The notes beneath the pieces are model-generated. The model did no database searches. It saw only the letters and a program-made list of their open reading frames with translations, and was not told where the DNA came from. From NCBI RefSeq assembly GCF_030698125.1, contig NZ_JAUYNV010000024.1:1-64000 (forward strand): a stretch of 64,000 nt of DNA, written 5' to 3'. Of this stretch, positions 1 to 6,462 are shown one piece after another (the stretch's first letter is position 1; every line of letters begins with the position of its first letter). Source of the DNA: Methyloversatilis sp. (GTDB lineage: Bacteria > Pseudomonadota > Gammaproteobacteria > Burkholderiales > Rhodocyclaceae). The position numbers and the translations under genes are program-made.

Positions 1-993
1 TCGAACACGCGGCCCTCGGCCAGTGGGTCAAGCGCGCTGGTCGGTTCGTCGAGCAGCAAGAGCGAACTGCCCTGCGCCGCCAGCGCGCCGCGGGCGAGCG
101 CCAGCCGCTGCCGCTGACCGCCCGACCGATTGCCGCCCCGCTCGCTCAGGCCGCTGTGCAGCCCGTCGGGCAGGCGTTCGAGCACCTCGTCGAACGCCGG
201 TATGCATGCCGACGTGAGCGCGGCGCAGCGGCGCCATCACCGTGTCCATGCGCCGGCCGAGCAGCGTGCGCGACGCCGCCTGCAGCCGCAGGCCGATCAC
301 CGTGCCGGCATTGCCGACGAAGTCGAGCAGCGCCGCGGCATAGCGGCGCTCGGCGTCGTTTTCGGCGCGGGCGAGCTGCATCAATGTGCGGTCGAAGCGC
401 AGGATGATGAAAGAAATGATCACGTAGCCGGTGATCGCGATCGCCCCGCTGGTGCGCGACAAGAGCGCCAGCGCCACCAGCGGGCCCACGAAGTTGAACG
501 CGCTCTGCAGATAGTCGAACTGGTTCTGCGCAAAGTCGGACAGCGCCCGGCTGGCCTGCATCACGCGGTGCTGCAGCTCGCCCGAATGCCGCCCGTCGCG
601 CCACGCCAGGGGTGCTGCGGCGATGCGCGCATAAAGCTGATCCGCCAGCCGCACGCGCACCCGCACCCGCACCCCCACATTGCGCTCCAGCACCCGACCC
701 GGGCCATGCAACAACCACGACAGCAGATAGATGCCGATCAGATAGGCAATCCAGCGCCCCGCCGTCGCCATGTCGCCCTGCTGCAGCGCATTGATCGCCT
801 GCGCGGCGAGCCAGGGCATGGTGAGCCGCATCAGTTGCGCACCGGACAGCAGCGCGGCGGCGCCGAGCATCTGCGGCCGCACGCCTTTTGCATGAAGCCA
901 CAGCGCGCGGTAGAGGTCGCGGGCGGCGCCGCTGAGGCCGATGGCGGGGGGCGGGGCGGCGGAAAGGCCGGGGGCGGAAGTGGATTCCGTCAT
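1..993 (-). pseudogene. ABC exporter (permease-ATPase fusion), internally deleted and frameshifted; continues past window start
   Basis: The start at 993 has a GGAG about 10 nt upstream. The first ~260 codons encode an ABC-exporter membrane domain: hydrophobic helices around residues 40-120 and a YVIISFIIL helix near 210. Around 185-205 the frame breaks. In another frame the sequence resumes with the late part of an ATPase domain: ERLPDGL, the SGGQRQRLALARG signature and the LLLLDEPTSALD Walker B. About 190-200 residues expected in this family (end of the membrane domain, Walker A, Q-loop) are missing. Without Walker A it cannot bind ATP normally, so I call it a pseudogene. A local assembly error is the alternative. 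Confidence 0.75.
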
Positions 994-1137
994 GCGGTGA
1001 GGGCTCCGGTGCTGTGAGTCGCAGCGCGTTGCCGCATGGGGCGCGGCGAGGCAAAGCACTATTGTGCCGGGTCAGATGTGGAAATCCGGAGAGCGCGCTG
1101 CGGGGCTACCGGTGCAAACCTTTTCGGATGGATCCCA

Positions 1138-1210
1138 ACGTGAAAACGATGCGATGGCTCACCGGGCCTTGGGGTGCTCGACGGCAAATCACGTGCGAAC
1201 CTTGCCCGCA
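1138..1210 (-). pseudogene. Relic of a parD/parE junction
   Basis: Lies in the 355-bp gap between the broken ABC gene and vapB. On the minus strand it aligns with the parD stop/parE start of the intact module at about 2769-2840. The relic reads like the antitoxin end (VEHPKAR against AEHAKAG), followed by the toxin start VSHRIVFT against MSHRVVFT. It then degrades, so it is a decayed copy. The rest of the gap (994-1308) shows no gene. Confidence 0.7.
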
Positions 1211-1308
1211 CTCATTGCTCGCGCTGACCGGTTTTCCCGGCCTTTGCGTCCTCGGTCCGGCCACGGACAAATGCCGACCGCGAGAACTTGAAGCGCCCGG
1301 CAACGGGT

Positions 1309-1330
1309 GGTATATATCGCCGTATATACC
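1309..1330. promoter_or_regulatory. Inverted repeat upstream of vapBC, probable autoregulatory operator
   Basis: A perfect inverted repeat with 8-bp arms GGTATATA and TATATACC around a 6-bp spacer, ending 18 nt before the vapB ATG. TA antitoxins of the AbrB/VapB type usually repress their own promoter by binding such palindromes. The AT-rich arms stand out from the GC-rich surroundings and could overlap the -10 element. The operator role is inferred. Confidence 0.6.
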
Positions 1331-1348
1331 ATGTCGAGAACACCTCCC

Positions 1349-1603
1349 ATGACCACGGCGAAACTGTTCAAGAACGGCCGAAGTCAGGCGGTACGCCTGC
1401 CGGCCGAATTCCGCTTCGAAGGTGACGAGGTCTGCATCCGGCGTGACCCCGAAACCGGCGACGTCATCCTGAGCCCGTACAGACGCACATTCTCGGACTG
1501 GCTCGCATTGCGCGACGCGCTCATTGCCGAAGCCCCTCAGGAATTCGCCGACTTCGACATCCCTCGCGACAGCGCGCCGCCGCAGTTGCGCGACTGGCCA
1601 TGA
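1349..1603 (+). CDS. vapB: VapB-type antitoxin (AbrB/MazE swapped-hairpin fold)
   Basis: 84 aa from the ATG at 1349; an in-frame upstream ATG at 1331 adds six residues but precedes the conserved domain. The N-terminal [19 protein letters not shown] is the DNA-binding AbrB-like beta-hairpin of VapB antitoxins. The acidic C-terminus (FADFDIPRD) would occupy the toxin active site. It overlaps vapC by ATGA (1600-1603), so the pair is translationally coupled. The product should neutralise VapC and repress the operon through the upstream palindrome. Confidence 0.9.
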   Translation: MTTAKLFKNGRSQAVRLPAEFRFEGDEVCIRRDPETGDVILSPYRRTFSDWLALRDALIAEAPQEFADFDIPRDSAPPQLRDWP

Positions 1604-2034
1604 CACCACTCGGCCCCTGCATGCTCGACACCAATGCCGCGTCGGCACTGATACGCGGCAACGCGCATCCGGTGCTGCTGGCCGCGATGGACGAACAGCG
1701 CGTGTGCCTCTCGGTCATCACCGAAGCCGAACTTCGCTACGGCGTGCGCCGCCGCCCGGAAGCCAAGCGCCTTGCGCGTGCGGTCGACACCTTTTTGCAA
1801 GCCCTGCCCATCGTGCCCTGGACATCTTCCACCGCCGCGACCTTTGCCGAACTGCGCACGCGGATGGAAGCCCATGGCGTGAGTCTCGCCGCGATGGACT
1901 TGTTGATCGCCACCCAGGCCGTCGCCGAGGGCTGCACCCTCATCACCGCCGACCGCGCGTTCGCGCACGTGCCGGGTCTGAGGACATTTGACTGGTCGGC
2001 CGGCAATACGCCGGCACACGAGCCCGCGGACTGA
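1600..2034 (+). CDS. vapC: VapC toxin, PIN-domain ribonuclease
   Basis: 144 aa. PIN-domain acidic residues are all visible: D10 in MLDTN, E44 in [10 protein letters not shown]100 in AAMDLLIA and D118 in ITADRAF. They would bind Mg2+/Mn2+ for cleavage of RNA; family members typically cut initiator tRNA or rRNA. Length and the ELRYG motif match the classical VapC/MvpT group. The gene appears intact and forms an operon with vapB. Confidence 0.92.
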   Translation: MTPLGPCMLDTNAASALIRGNAHPVLLAAMDEQRVCLSVITEAELRYGVRRRPEAKRLARAVDTFLQALPIVPWTSSTAATFAELRTRMEAHGVSLAAMDLLIATQAVAEGCTLITADRAFAHVPGLRTFDWSAGNTPAHEPAD

Positions 2035-2060
2035 GGCCGGAACAGGCGGCCGCCCTAGAC

Positions 2061-2137
2061 CCCCGGCCAGCGGGCCATGCGCGCTGGTGGGTTCGTCGCC
2101 CTGTCCTTGGGCAGGGTGATGCCCAGTTGCTGCGTAG
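2061..2137 (-). pseudogene. Chimeric relic: ABC-ATPase fragment joined to a parD 5' fragment
   Basis: On the minus strand 2063-2098 reads like DEPTSAHGPLAG, matching the Walker B/D-loop of the broken ABC gene at 10-50 (DEPTSALDPLAEG). Immediately beside it, 2105-2137 encodes TTQQLGITLPK, matching the N-terminus of the intact ParD (TTQQLSITLPN). Neither fragment has a start or continues. This is scrambled debris of two neighbouring genes in a 432-bp gap. Confidence 0.65.
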
Positions 2138-2360
2138 TGCGGGTTTTCAAAACCCGCACAACCGGTTCGGGTCATCGAAAAACCCGTGAACCGATCCGGG
2201 TTTTCGTAGGAGCCTATCCACGGCTGGCGATGCGGCCTCTGAACACGCGCCGGCGCCCGATCAACCGCCCCATCGCGGGCAGGGCCCGCTCCTGCGAAAA
2301 CCGGGCGCACCGATCCGGATCTCGAAAATCCCGCGTGCCGGTTCGGATCATCGGGGTGAT
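2137..2360. repeat. REP/BIME-like palindromic intergenic repeat cluster
   Basis: Starts with a perfect 23-bp palindrome at 2137-2159: arms GTGCGGGTTTT and AAAACCCGCAC around one C. Further inverted segments follow, such as CGAAAAACCCG at 2176-2186 pairing with CGGGTTTTCG at 2197-2206. The run TTTTCGTAGGAGCC at 2202-2215 also occurs in the repeat block at 14,859-15,230, so it belongs to a dispersed family. The remainder to 2466 holds no recognisable gene. Confidence 0.7.
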
Positions 2361-2466
2361 GGGGGACGGATGGGGTTTCCGTCATTCAGTCATTGCCCCT
2401 TTTCTGGCGACCCGCATCAAGCCGCTGCTCGCTCACCAGTCCGGAGACCTGTCTATGCCCGGTTGC

Positions 2467-2793
2467 TCAAGGCTGCACATCACCCTCAGGATCATCCCGC
2501 AGCATGGCCTCGTAATCCTGACCACCGTAGTAGATGCCGAGAATGGACACCTGATCGACATCGACCGCGAAGGCAATCACCGCGCGCTTGCGGTAATGCG
2601 TGATGCGCAGTCCGGCCCGAACATCATCACGCCGTATGCCTCGATGCGGGAAGACATTCAGACTTTCGCAGTACGCGACGATGGCGTCGGTGTAGTGCGC
2701 GGCAACAGTCGGGGATGCCGCGCGCGCAATGTAGACATACAGGGACAGAAGCTGCCCGGAAGCTTCCGGCGTGAAAACGACGCGATGGCTCAT
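2467..2793 (-). CDS. parE: ParE/RelE-family toxin
   Basis: 108 aa, start ATG overlapping the antitoxin stop (ATGA, 2790-2793). The pattern VVFTPEASGQLLSLYVYIA, NVFPHRGIRRDDVRAGLRI and AVDVDQVSILGIYYGGQDYE is typical of the ParE/RelE plasmid-stabilisation fold. ParE members poison DNA gyrase and RelE members cleave mRNA; the sequence alone does not decide, but the pairing with a CopG/ParD-like antitoxin favours ParE. The gene looks complete. Confidence 0.88.
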   Translation of the reverse strand: MSHRVVFTPEASGQLLSLYVYIARAASPTVAAHYTDAIVAYCESLNVFPHRGIRRDDVRAGLRITHYRKRAVIAFAVDVDQVSILGIYYGGQDYEAMLRDDPEGDVQP

Positions 2794-3059
2794 CCAGCCT
2801 TGGCGTGCTCGGCGGCCAGTTGCGCACGAACTTCGTCCGGGCTCAGCGCACGTGAAGGATCCGCCTTGAGCGCGTCGTAGGCTGGCCCCACCTGTTGCAC
2901 CAGCCAGCTTTCAACCGCCCTGTCGCGCGCCAGCAGCGCGCGCAGACCATCGCGGATGACTTCGCTTTCGCTGGCGTATTCGCCCGACCGGACTTTCTCT
3001 TTCACCACATCCGCCATGTCATTGGGCAGGGTGATGCTCAGTTGCTGGGTGGTGCGCAT
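2790..3059 (-). CDS. parD: ParD-type antitoxin (CopG/ribbon-helix-helix)
   Basis: 89 aa from the ATG at 3059, preceded by a strong GAGGAG ribosome-binding site. QQLSITLPNDMADVVKEKV and GEYASESEVIRDGLRALLARD form the ribbon-helix-helix DNA-binding domain of ParD. The C-terminal part (about residues 55-89) should wrap the toxin. The longer frame to 3161 has no ribosome-binding support. It lies upstream of, and overlaps, parE; partial copies of this gene lie at 1138-1210 and 2105-2137. Confidence 0.9.
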   Translation of the reverse strand: MRTTQQLSITLPNDMADVVKEKVRSGEYASESEVIRDGLRALLARDRAVESWLVQQVGPAYDALKADPSRALSPDEVRAQLAAEHAKAG

Positions 3060-3079
3060 CGTGGGCTCCTCGGCAGGAC

Positions 3080-3092
3080 AGGATTTAATCCT
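3080..3092. promoter_or_regulatory. Palindrome upstream of parDE, candidate operator
   Basis: AGGATT-T-AATCCT is a perfect 13-bp palindrome beginning 20 bp upstream of the parD start codon. It is AT-rich in a GC-rich context. RHH antitoxins bind short palindromes over their own promoter, so this is the likely ParD site; the role is inferred. Confidence 0.45.
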
Positions 3093-3240
3093 ATTCCCGA
3101 GTGGTTTCAGCGTCCAGCCCACTCCCGGTTCGGCGACGACAGCGAGCGCTGCGGAGGACATGTCCGGCGACCAGCCCAGCGCCCCTTACACCGGGCGGAC
3201 GGCACCGCTAAAGTAAGGATTCCTTTCTTTGGAGCCCGCC

Positions 3241-3474
3241 ATGCTCGCCAAGCTCACCAGCAAGAACCAGCTCACGCTACCCCGGGCGGTGACGGAAGCC
3301 ATCGGCCCGACCGAGTATTTCGAAGTCGAAGCCGTCAACGGCCAGATCATCCTCACGCCGGCGCGCATCCAGCGCGGCGATGCGGTGCGGGCCAAGCTCG
3401 CCGAACTGCAGATCAACGAATCCGCTGTCGCCGACGCAGTGCCCTGGGCGCGCGACGCCGCCGCGCGTGACTGA
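3241..3474 (+). CDS. AbrB/MazE-family antitoxin, partner of a truncated PIN toxin
   Basis: 77 aa from the ATG at 3241 with TGGAG about 8 nt upstream. MLAKLTSKNQLTLPRAV is the AbrB-like DNA-binding hairpin. The following FEVEAVNGQIILTPARIQRGDAVRAKL and the C-terminal ADAVPWARD match antitoxins paired with the 'putative toxin component, PIN family' proteins. Its expected toxin starts with overlap at 3467 but is truncated after about 25 codons, so this appears to be an orphaned antitoxin. Confidence 0.82.
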   Translation: MLAKLTSKNQLTLPRAVTEAIGPTEYFEVEAVNGQIILTPARIQRGDAVRAKLAELQINESAVADAVPWARDAAARD

Positions 3475-3616
3475 GTCGGCCGTCCCGCCGAACGACGGGC
3501 GCGTGCCGCGCCTCTTGCTCGACACCAATGTCATGATGTCGGGGCATGTCAAACGGATGCTCGGCCATCTGGAAATCGCCGGGGCGACCGGCAGCAACGG
3601 GAGCAAGGCACCTTGA
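3467..3616 (+). pseudogene. PIN-toxin 5' fragment fused to an unrelated 3' tail
   Basis: GTG at 3467 overlaps the antitoxin stop. The first 25 codons include PRLLLDTNVMMSG, the canonical N-terminal strand and catalytic Asp of a PIN toxin. After about 3540 the sequence changes to a 24-residue tail (HVKRMLGHLEIAG...) that is not PIN-like and ends at a TGA overlapping the TTG start of the next gene (TTGA, 3613-3616). The tail looks like the last codons of a gene that was originally upstream of that ATPase. The 49-aa fusion is probably non-functional. Confidence 0.7.
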
Positions 3617-5409
3617 GAACTTTGACGATTGATCTCGAACATTGCTACGGCATCCGCAGGCTCACGGCGACGCTGGACTTCACGAAGACCAGCGCCATTG
3701 CCATCTACGCGCCGAACGGGTCGATGAAGACTTCGCTGGCGCAAACCTTCCAAGACATCGCCAGCGATACGGCTTCTAGGGACCGCATCTTTCCAGCGCG
3801 CGCCTGCACGCGGAACGTCAAGGATGAGACCGGCGCCGAACTGCCGAAAGAGAGCGTGCTCGTGGTCCGCCCCTACGAAGAAGCTATGGGGCACACGACA
3901 AAGACGTCGACATTGCTGGTGAATCCTGCGCTCCGAAAGGAGTACGAGGACCTGCACACTGCGATTGACGCAGCAAAGGCGGCGTTGCTTAAGGCCCTGC
4001 AGGAGCAGTCCGGTTCCAAACGCGATATCGAGAAGGAATTCTCCTTGGCATTCACGGCCAACGACAACGAGTTCTATGTCGCCCTGAACCGCATCAAGGA
4101 TGAGGTGGCGAACCGGCCGGATGCTCCGCTGAAGGATGTGCCCTACGACCTGATCTTTGATGAGAAGGTGCAGAGCTTCCTCGACACCAAGGACTTCAAG
4201 ACCGCAATCGACGGATTTATAAAGAAGTACAACGAGCTGCTGGCCGAATCGACCTACTTCAAGAAGGGCGTCTTCAACTACTACAATGCCGCGCAGATCG
4301 CCAAGCAACTCGCCGACAACGGCTTCTTTGCCGCAAACCACTCCATCAACCTCAACGCGGGCGAGAAGAAGGAAATCACGACGCAGAAAGAATTGGAGGA
4401 GCTGATCTCCAAGGAGAAGGAGGCGATCTCGAACGATAAGGACCTGCGCAAGAAGTTCGCTGAGATCGAGAAGCTCATCCAGAAGAACGTTACCGTACGC
4501 GACTTCGAGGCTTATCTCCTCAACCACGAGGAGCTGCTGGCCAAGTTCGCCAATATGGCCAACTTCCGGCAGGAAGTCTGGAAGGCCTATATCGATGCCC
4601 GGTTTGACCTCTACAAGGCCTTGCTGGACCAATACCAAGCGGCCGAGGCGCGGCGCAAGGAAATCGAGGAGCAGGCGAAGAAGGAGAGGACCCAGTGGGA
4701 ATATGTCATAGAGATTTTCAACGAGCGCTTCTTCGTACCGTTCAAGCTGGAAGCATCGAACCGCGTGGACGTGATCCTGGGCCAGCAGGAGATGCTGAGT
4801 CTCGACTTCATCTTCAACGACGGCACCGAGCAGGCGCCCGTTGACCGCGCTTCACTGCTGCAGGCCCTCAGCACGGGGGAGAAGAAGGCCCTCTATGTAC
4901 TGAACATCCTGTTCGAGATCGAGGCACGGAAGAAGGCTGGCCAGGACACGCTCATCATCGTGGACGATATCGCGGACTCGTTCGACTACAAGAACAAGTA
5001 CGCGATCATTCAATACCTAATGGACATCTCGGAAAGCCCGCATTTCAAGCAAATTCTGTTGACGCACAACTTCGACTTCTACCGCACTGTCGAAAGCCGC
5101 TTCGTGGGTTACAGCAACTGCCTAATGACTTCGAAGACCGGTGCCGGCGTGGCGCTGGAACCGGCCGCTGGAATCAAGAACGTATTCACGAAGGACTGGA
5201 AGGGCGCGTTCTTCAAGGACGCGATGAAGAAGATCGCATCGATCTCATTTATACGGAATCTCATCGAGTACACGCGTGGCGAGGCCGATCCGGAATTCGT
5301 GAAGCTACGCTCTCCCTCGCGTGCGAGATCGCCAACCAGGCGCGGATCGTGCGCCCGCGCCCCGCTGGGCTCAATTTCCCGCCGGCCAAAGCCCCGCGAA
5401 ATCGAATGA
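3613..5409 (+). CDS. SMC/ABC-like ATPase (AAA_13/RloC-like type), probable defence-type gene with damaged C-terminus
   Basis: 598 aa, TTG start overlapping the preceding TGA; a start is needed before the Walker A at residues 33-41 (APNGSMKTS, with Met in place of the usual Gly before KT). A long charged, coiled-coil-like middle (about 100-390) separates it from an ABC-type signature (LSTGEKKA, about 420), Walker B (TLIIVDDIADS, about 450) and H-loop (ILLTHNFDF, about 485). This layout resembles RecN/RloC-like ATPases of mobile defence genes. Codon use is visibly less GC-rich than its neighbours, suggesting transfer. After EFVKL (about 5307) the sequence becomes Arg/Ser/Pro-rich and runs into the 3' end of the opposite gene, so the native C-terminus is probably lost. 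Function unknown. Confidence 0.7.
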   Translation: MRTLTIDLEHCYGIRRLTATLDFTKTSAIAIYAPNGSMKTSLAQTFQDIASDTASRDRIFPARACTRNVKDETGAELPKESVLVVRPYEEAMGHTTKTSTLLVNPALRKEYEDLHTAIDAAKAALLKALQEQSGSKRDIEKEFSLAFTANDNEFYVALNRIKDEVANRPDAPLKDVPYDLIFDEKVQSFLDTKDFKTAIDGFIKKYNELLAESTYFKKGVFNYYNAAQIAKQLADNGFFAANHSINLNAGEKKEITTQKELEELISKEKEAISNDKDLRKKFAEIEKLIQKNVTVRDFEAYLLNHEELLAKFANMANFRQEVWKAYIDARFDLYKALLDQYQAAEARRKEIEEQAKKERTQWEYVIEIFNERFFVPFKLEASNRVDVILGQQEMLSLDFIFNDGTEQAPVDRASLLQALSTGEKKALYVLNILFEIEARKKAGQDTLIIVDDIADSFDYKNKYAIIQYLMDISESPHFKQILLTHNFDFYRTVESRFVGYSNCLMTSKTGAGVALEPAAGIKNVFTKDWKGAFFKDAMKKIASISFIRNLIEYTRGEADPEFVKLRSPSRARSPTRRGSCARAPLGSISRRPKPREIE

Positions 5410-5757
5410 CAACTGCCGATGGTGGCGGATGGTCAGCAGATAGACCGTCGCCACGTCATCCGCCACGGTGTAGAGCATGAGGTAGTCGCCGTGCAGATAC
5501 TCGCGGAGGGAGTCGGCGGCACCTGCGGGCATGGCGGCGAGCAGGCTGAGTGCCTCGGCGGATTGGGGCGGGTGGTCGAGGTAGCGCCGACCGATGCGAG
5601 GAAAGCGGGCCAGATTCGGGATGATGGTGTTGCGCAACTGATCGAGCAGATCGTCGAAGGCTGCGCCGGCATCGGCTTCGATCAGAAAGGCTTCGATGGC
5701 TTCGAGGCGTTCCAGGAAGCTATCGGTCAGCTCGACCTGGTGGAGGGTTTCAGCCAC
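5371..5757 (-). CDS. parE: ParE/RelE-family toxin, second module
   Basis: 128 aa from GTG at 5757, overlapping the antitoxin stop by 8 nt. A longer open frame to 5910 exists but lies inside the antitoxin gene. VELTDSFLERLEAIEAFL, IIPNLARFPRIGRRYLDHPP and the C-terminal LLTIRHHRQLSFDFAGLW match the ParE/RelE plasmid-stabilisation fold, including the Arg/His-rich last strand. Its 3' end overlaps the degraded 3' end of the convergent ATPase gene by 39 bp. Confidence 0.85.
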   Translation of the reverse strand: MAETLHQVELTDSFLERLEAIEAFLIEADAGAAFDDLLDQLRNTIIPNLARFPRIGRRYLDHPPQSAEALSLLAAMPAGAADSLREYLHGDYLMLYTVADDVATVYLLTIRHHRQLSFDFAGLWPAGN

Positions 5758-6103
5758 GCGTCTTTCGGGCTTTGCCGGTGGAAGGAACAGTCTCGCTGGC
5801 AACTGCCGCCGACCCCTTCGCGCGACGCTGCTGCAGCCCGGTGATCGCGAAATCGGCCGCCTGGGTACGCCCGGCCGTGATGTCGGCCAGACCGCGCCGT
5901 GCATCGTCAATCAGCAACAAGTGGATGCGTTCGCGTTCCAGCCGGTGGTAATAGTCCAGCCGGTCGGCGTCGATCAGGGCCACGTAGCTTTCACCGTTCT
6001 TGGTGATGATCTTTTCTGCGCCGGCCTTGGCCTGGTCGGCGAGTTCGGAAAGATTGGCGCGTGCCTGGGTGAAGGGCACGACATCACTGGCAGAAAACCC
6101 CAT
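5750..6103 (-). CDS. Phd/YefM-family antitoxin
   Basis: 117 aa with a good AGGGAG ribosome-binding site. The N-terminal half (PFTQARANLSELADQAKAGAEKIITKNGESYVALI) is the Phd/YefM DNA-binding dimer domain. Residues 50-85 form a charged helix that would contact the toxin. It is about 30 residues longer than usual, with a low-complexity tail (residues ~95-117) that overlaps the parE start. The product should neutralise the adjacent ParE-type toxin and repress the operon. Confidence 0.88.
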   Translation of the reverse strand: MGFSASDVVPFTQARANLSELADQAKAGAEKIITKNGESYVALIDADRLDYYHRLERERIHLLLIDDARRGLADITAGRTQAADFAITGLQQRRAKGSAAVASETVPSTGKARKTRG

Positions 6104-6197
6104 GGCTCGCTCCCTGGAGGGTGGGTAGGTGACAGAATTCTGTGCAGTTTATCTCAGCGAGTCGGGGACTGGAGGCGGGTCATTCATTGCGGCGGTG

Positions 6198-6231
6198 AGG
6201 TCAAGCAGCGTGCTCGCACGTCGCTTGACCT
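6198..6231. other. Strong imperfect hairpin in the phd-ATPase gap
   Basis: Arms AGGTCAAGC (6198-6206) and GCTTGACCT (6223-6231) pair perfectly. Inside, CGTGC (6209-6213) pairs with GCACG (6216-6220), giving a 9-bp plus 5-bp stem with a 2x2 internal loop and a 2-nt tip. No T-run follows on either strand, so it is not an ordinary terminator. It could be a mobile-element end, a protein-binding site or a small-RNA structure. Confidence 0.55.
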
Positions 6232-6276
6232 GACGCATGCAGCCGATGGCGGCGGCGCTTGCAGCAACTGCTTGAA

Positions 6277-6369
6277 CCGCCGCGGGCGTGGACTTCCTGG
6301 ACAATCCTCTTGAGCTTTTCGATTGACGCGTCGTTCGGCGCGATGGCGATGACCGGCATGTCGCGGTCG
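6277..6369 (-). pseudogene. Relic of a glmS isomerase-domain fragment
   Basis: On the minus strand the 93 bp encode [18 protein letters not shown] followed by LKRIVQEVHARGG, nearly identical to the corresponding stretch of intact GlmS encoded at 11,039-11,131. Orientation is the same as glmS, 4.7 kb away. There is no start or continuation. It is a duplicated or left-behind fragment within the glmS-proximal island. The rest of 6104-6410 shows no gene. Confidence 0.75.
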
Positions 6370-6410
6370 CCCCTCGTCGGCGAGCAGTCGGCACCTCAAA
6401 CTATCGACTT

Positions 6411-6457
6411 TTATCTGAAATTAGATAAATTATCCGAACTCAGATAATTTTGGATAA
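6411..6457. promoter_or_regulatory. Array of TTATC(T/C)/(A/G)GATAA palindromes before an ATPase gene
   Basis: Two adjacent 18-bp imperfect palindromes, TTATCTGAAATTAGATAA (6411-6428) and TTATCCGAACTCAGATAA (6430-6447), are followed by a half site GGATAA (6452-6457). The last half site is 5 nt from the ATG at 6463. The block is strongly AT-rich and has a 19-bp period, so two repressor dimers could bind on the same face roughly two turns apart. Operator function is inferred. Confidence 0.6.
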
Positions 6458-6462
6458 TCGCG

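Noticed and set aside
130-1017. Plus-strand frame opposite the ABC gene
   Set aside because: Antisense to recognisable ABC motifs and rich in Arg/His/Gln as expected from a shadow frame.
3277-4638. Minus-strand 453-codon frame opposite the ATPase
   Set aside because: Leu/Val-rich shadow of the ATPase gene with no start signal or motif.
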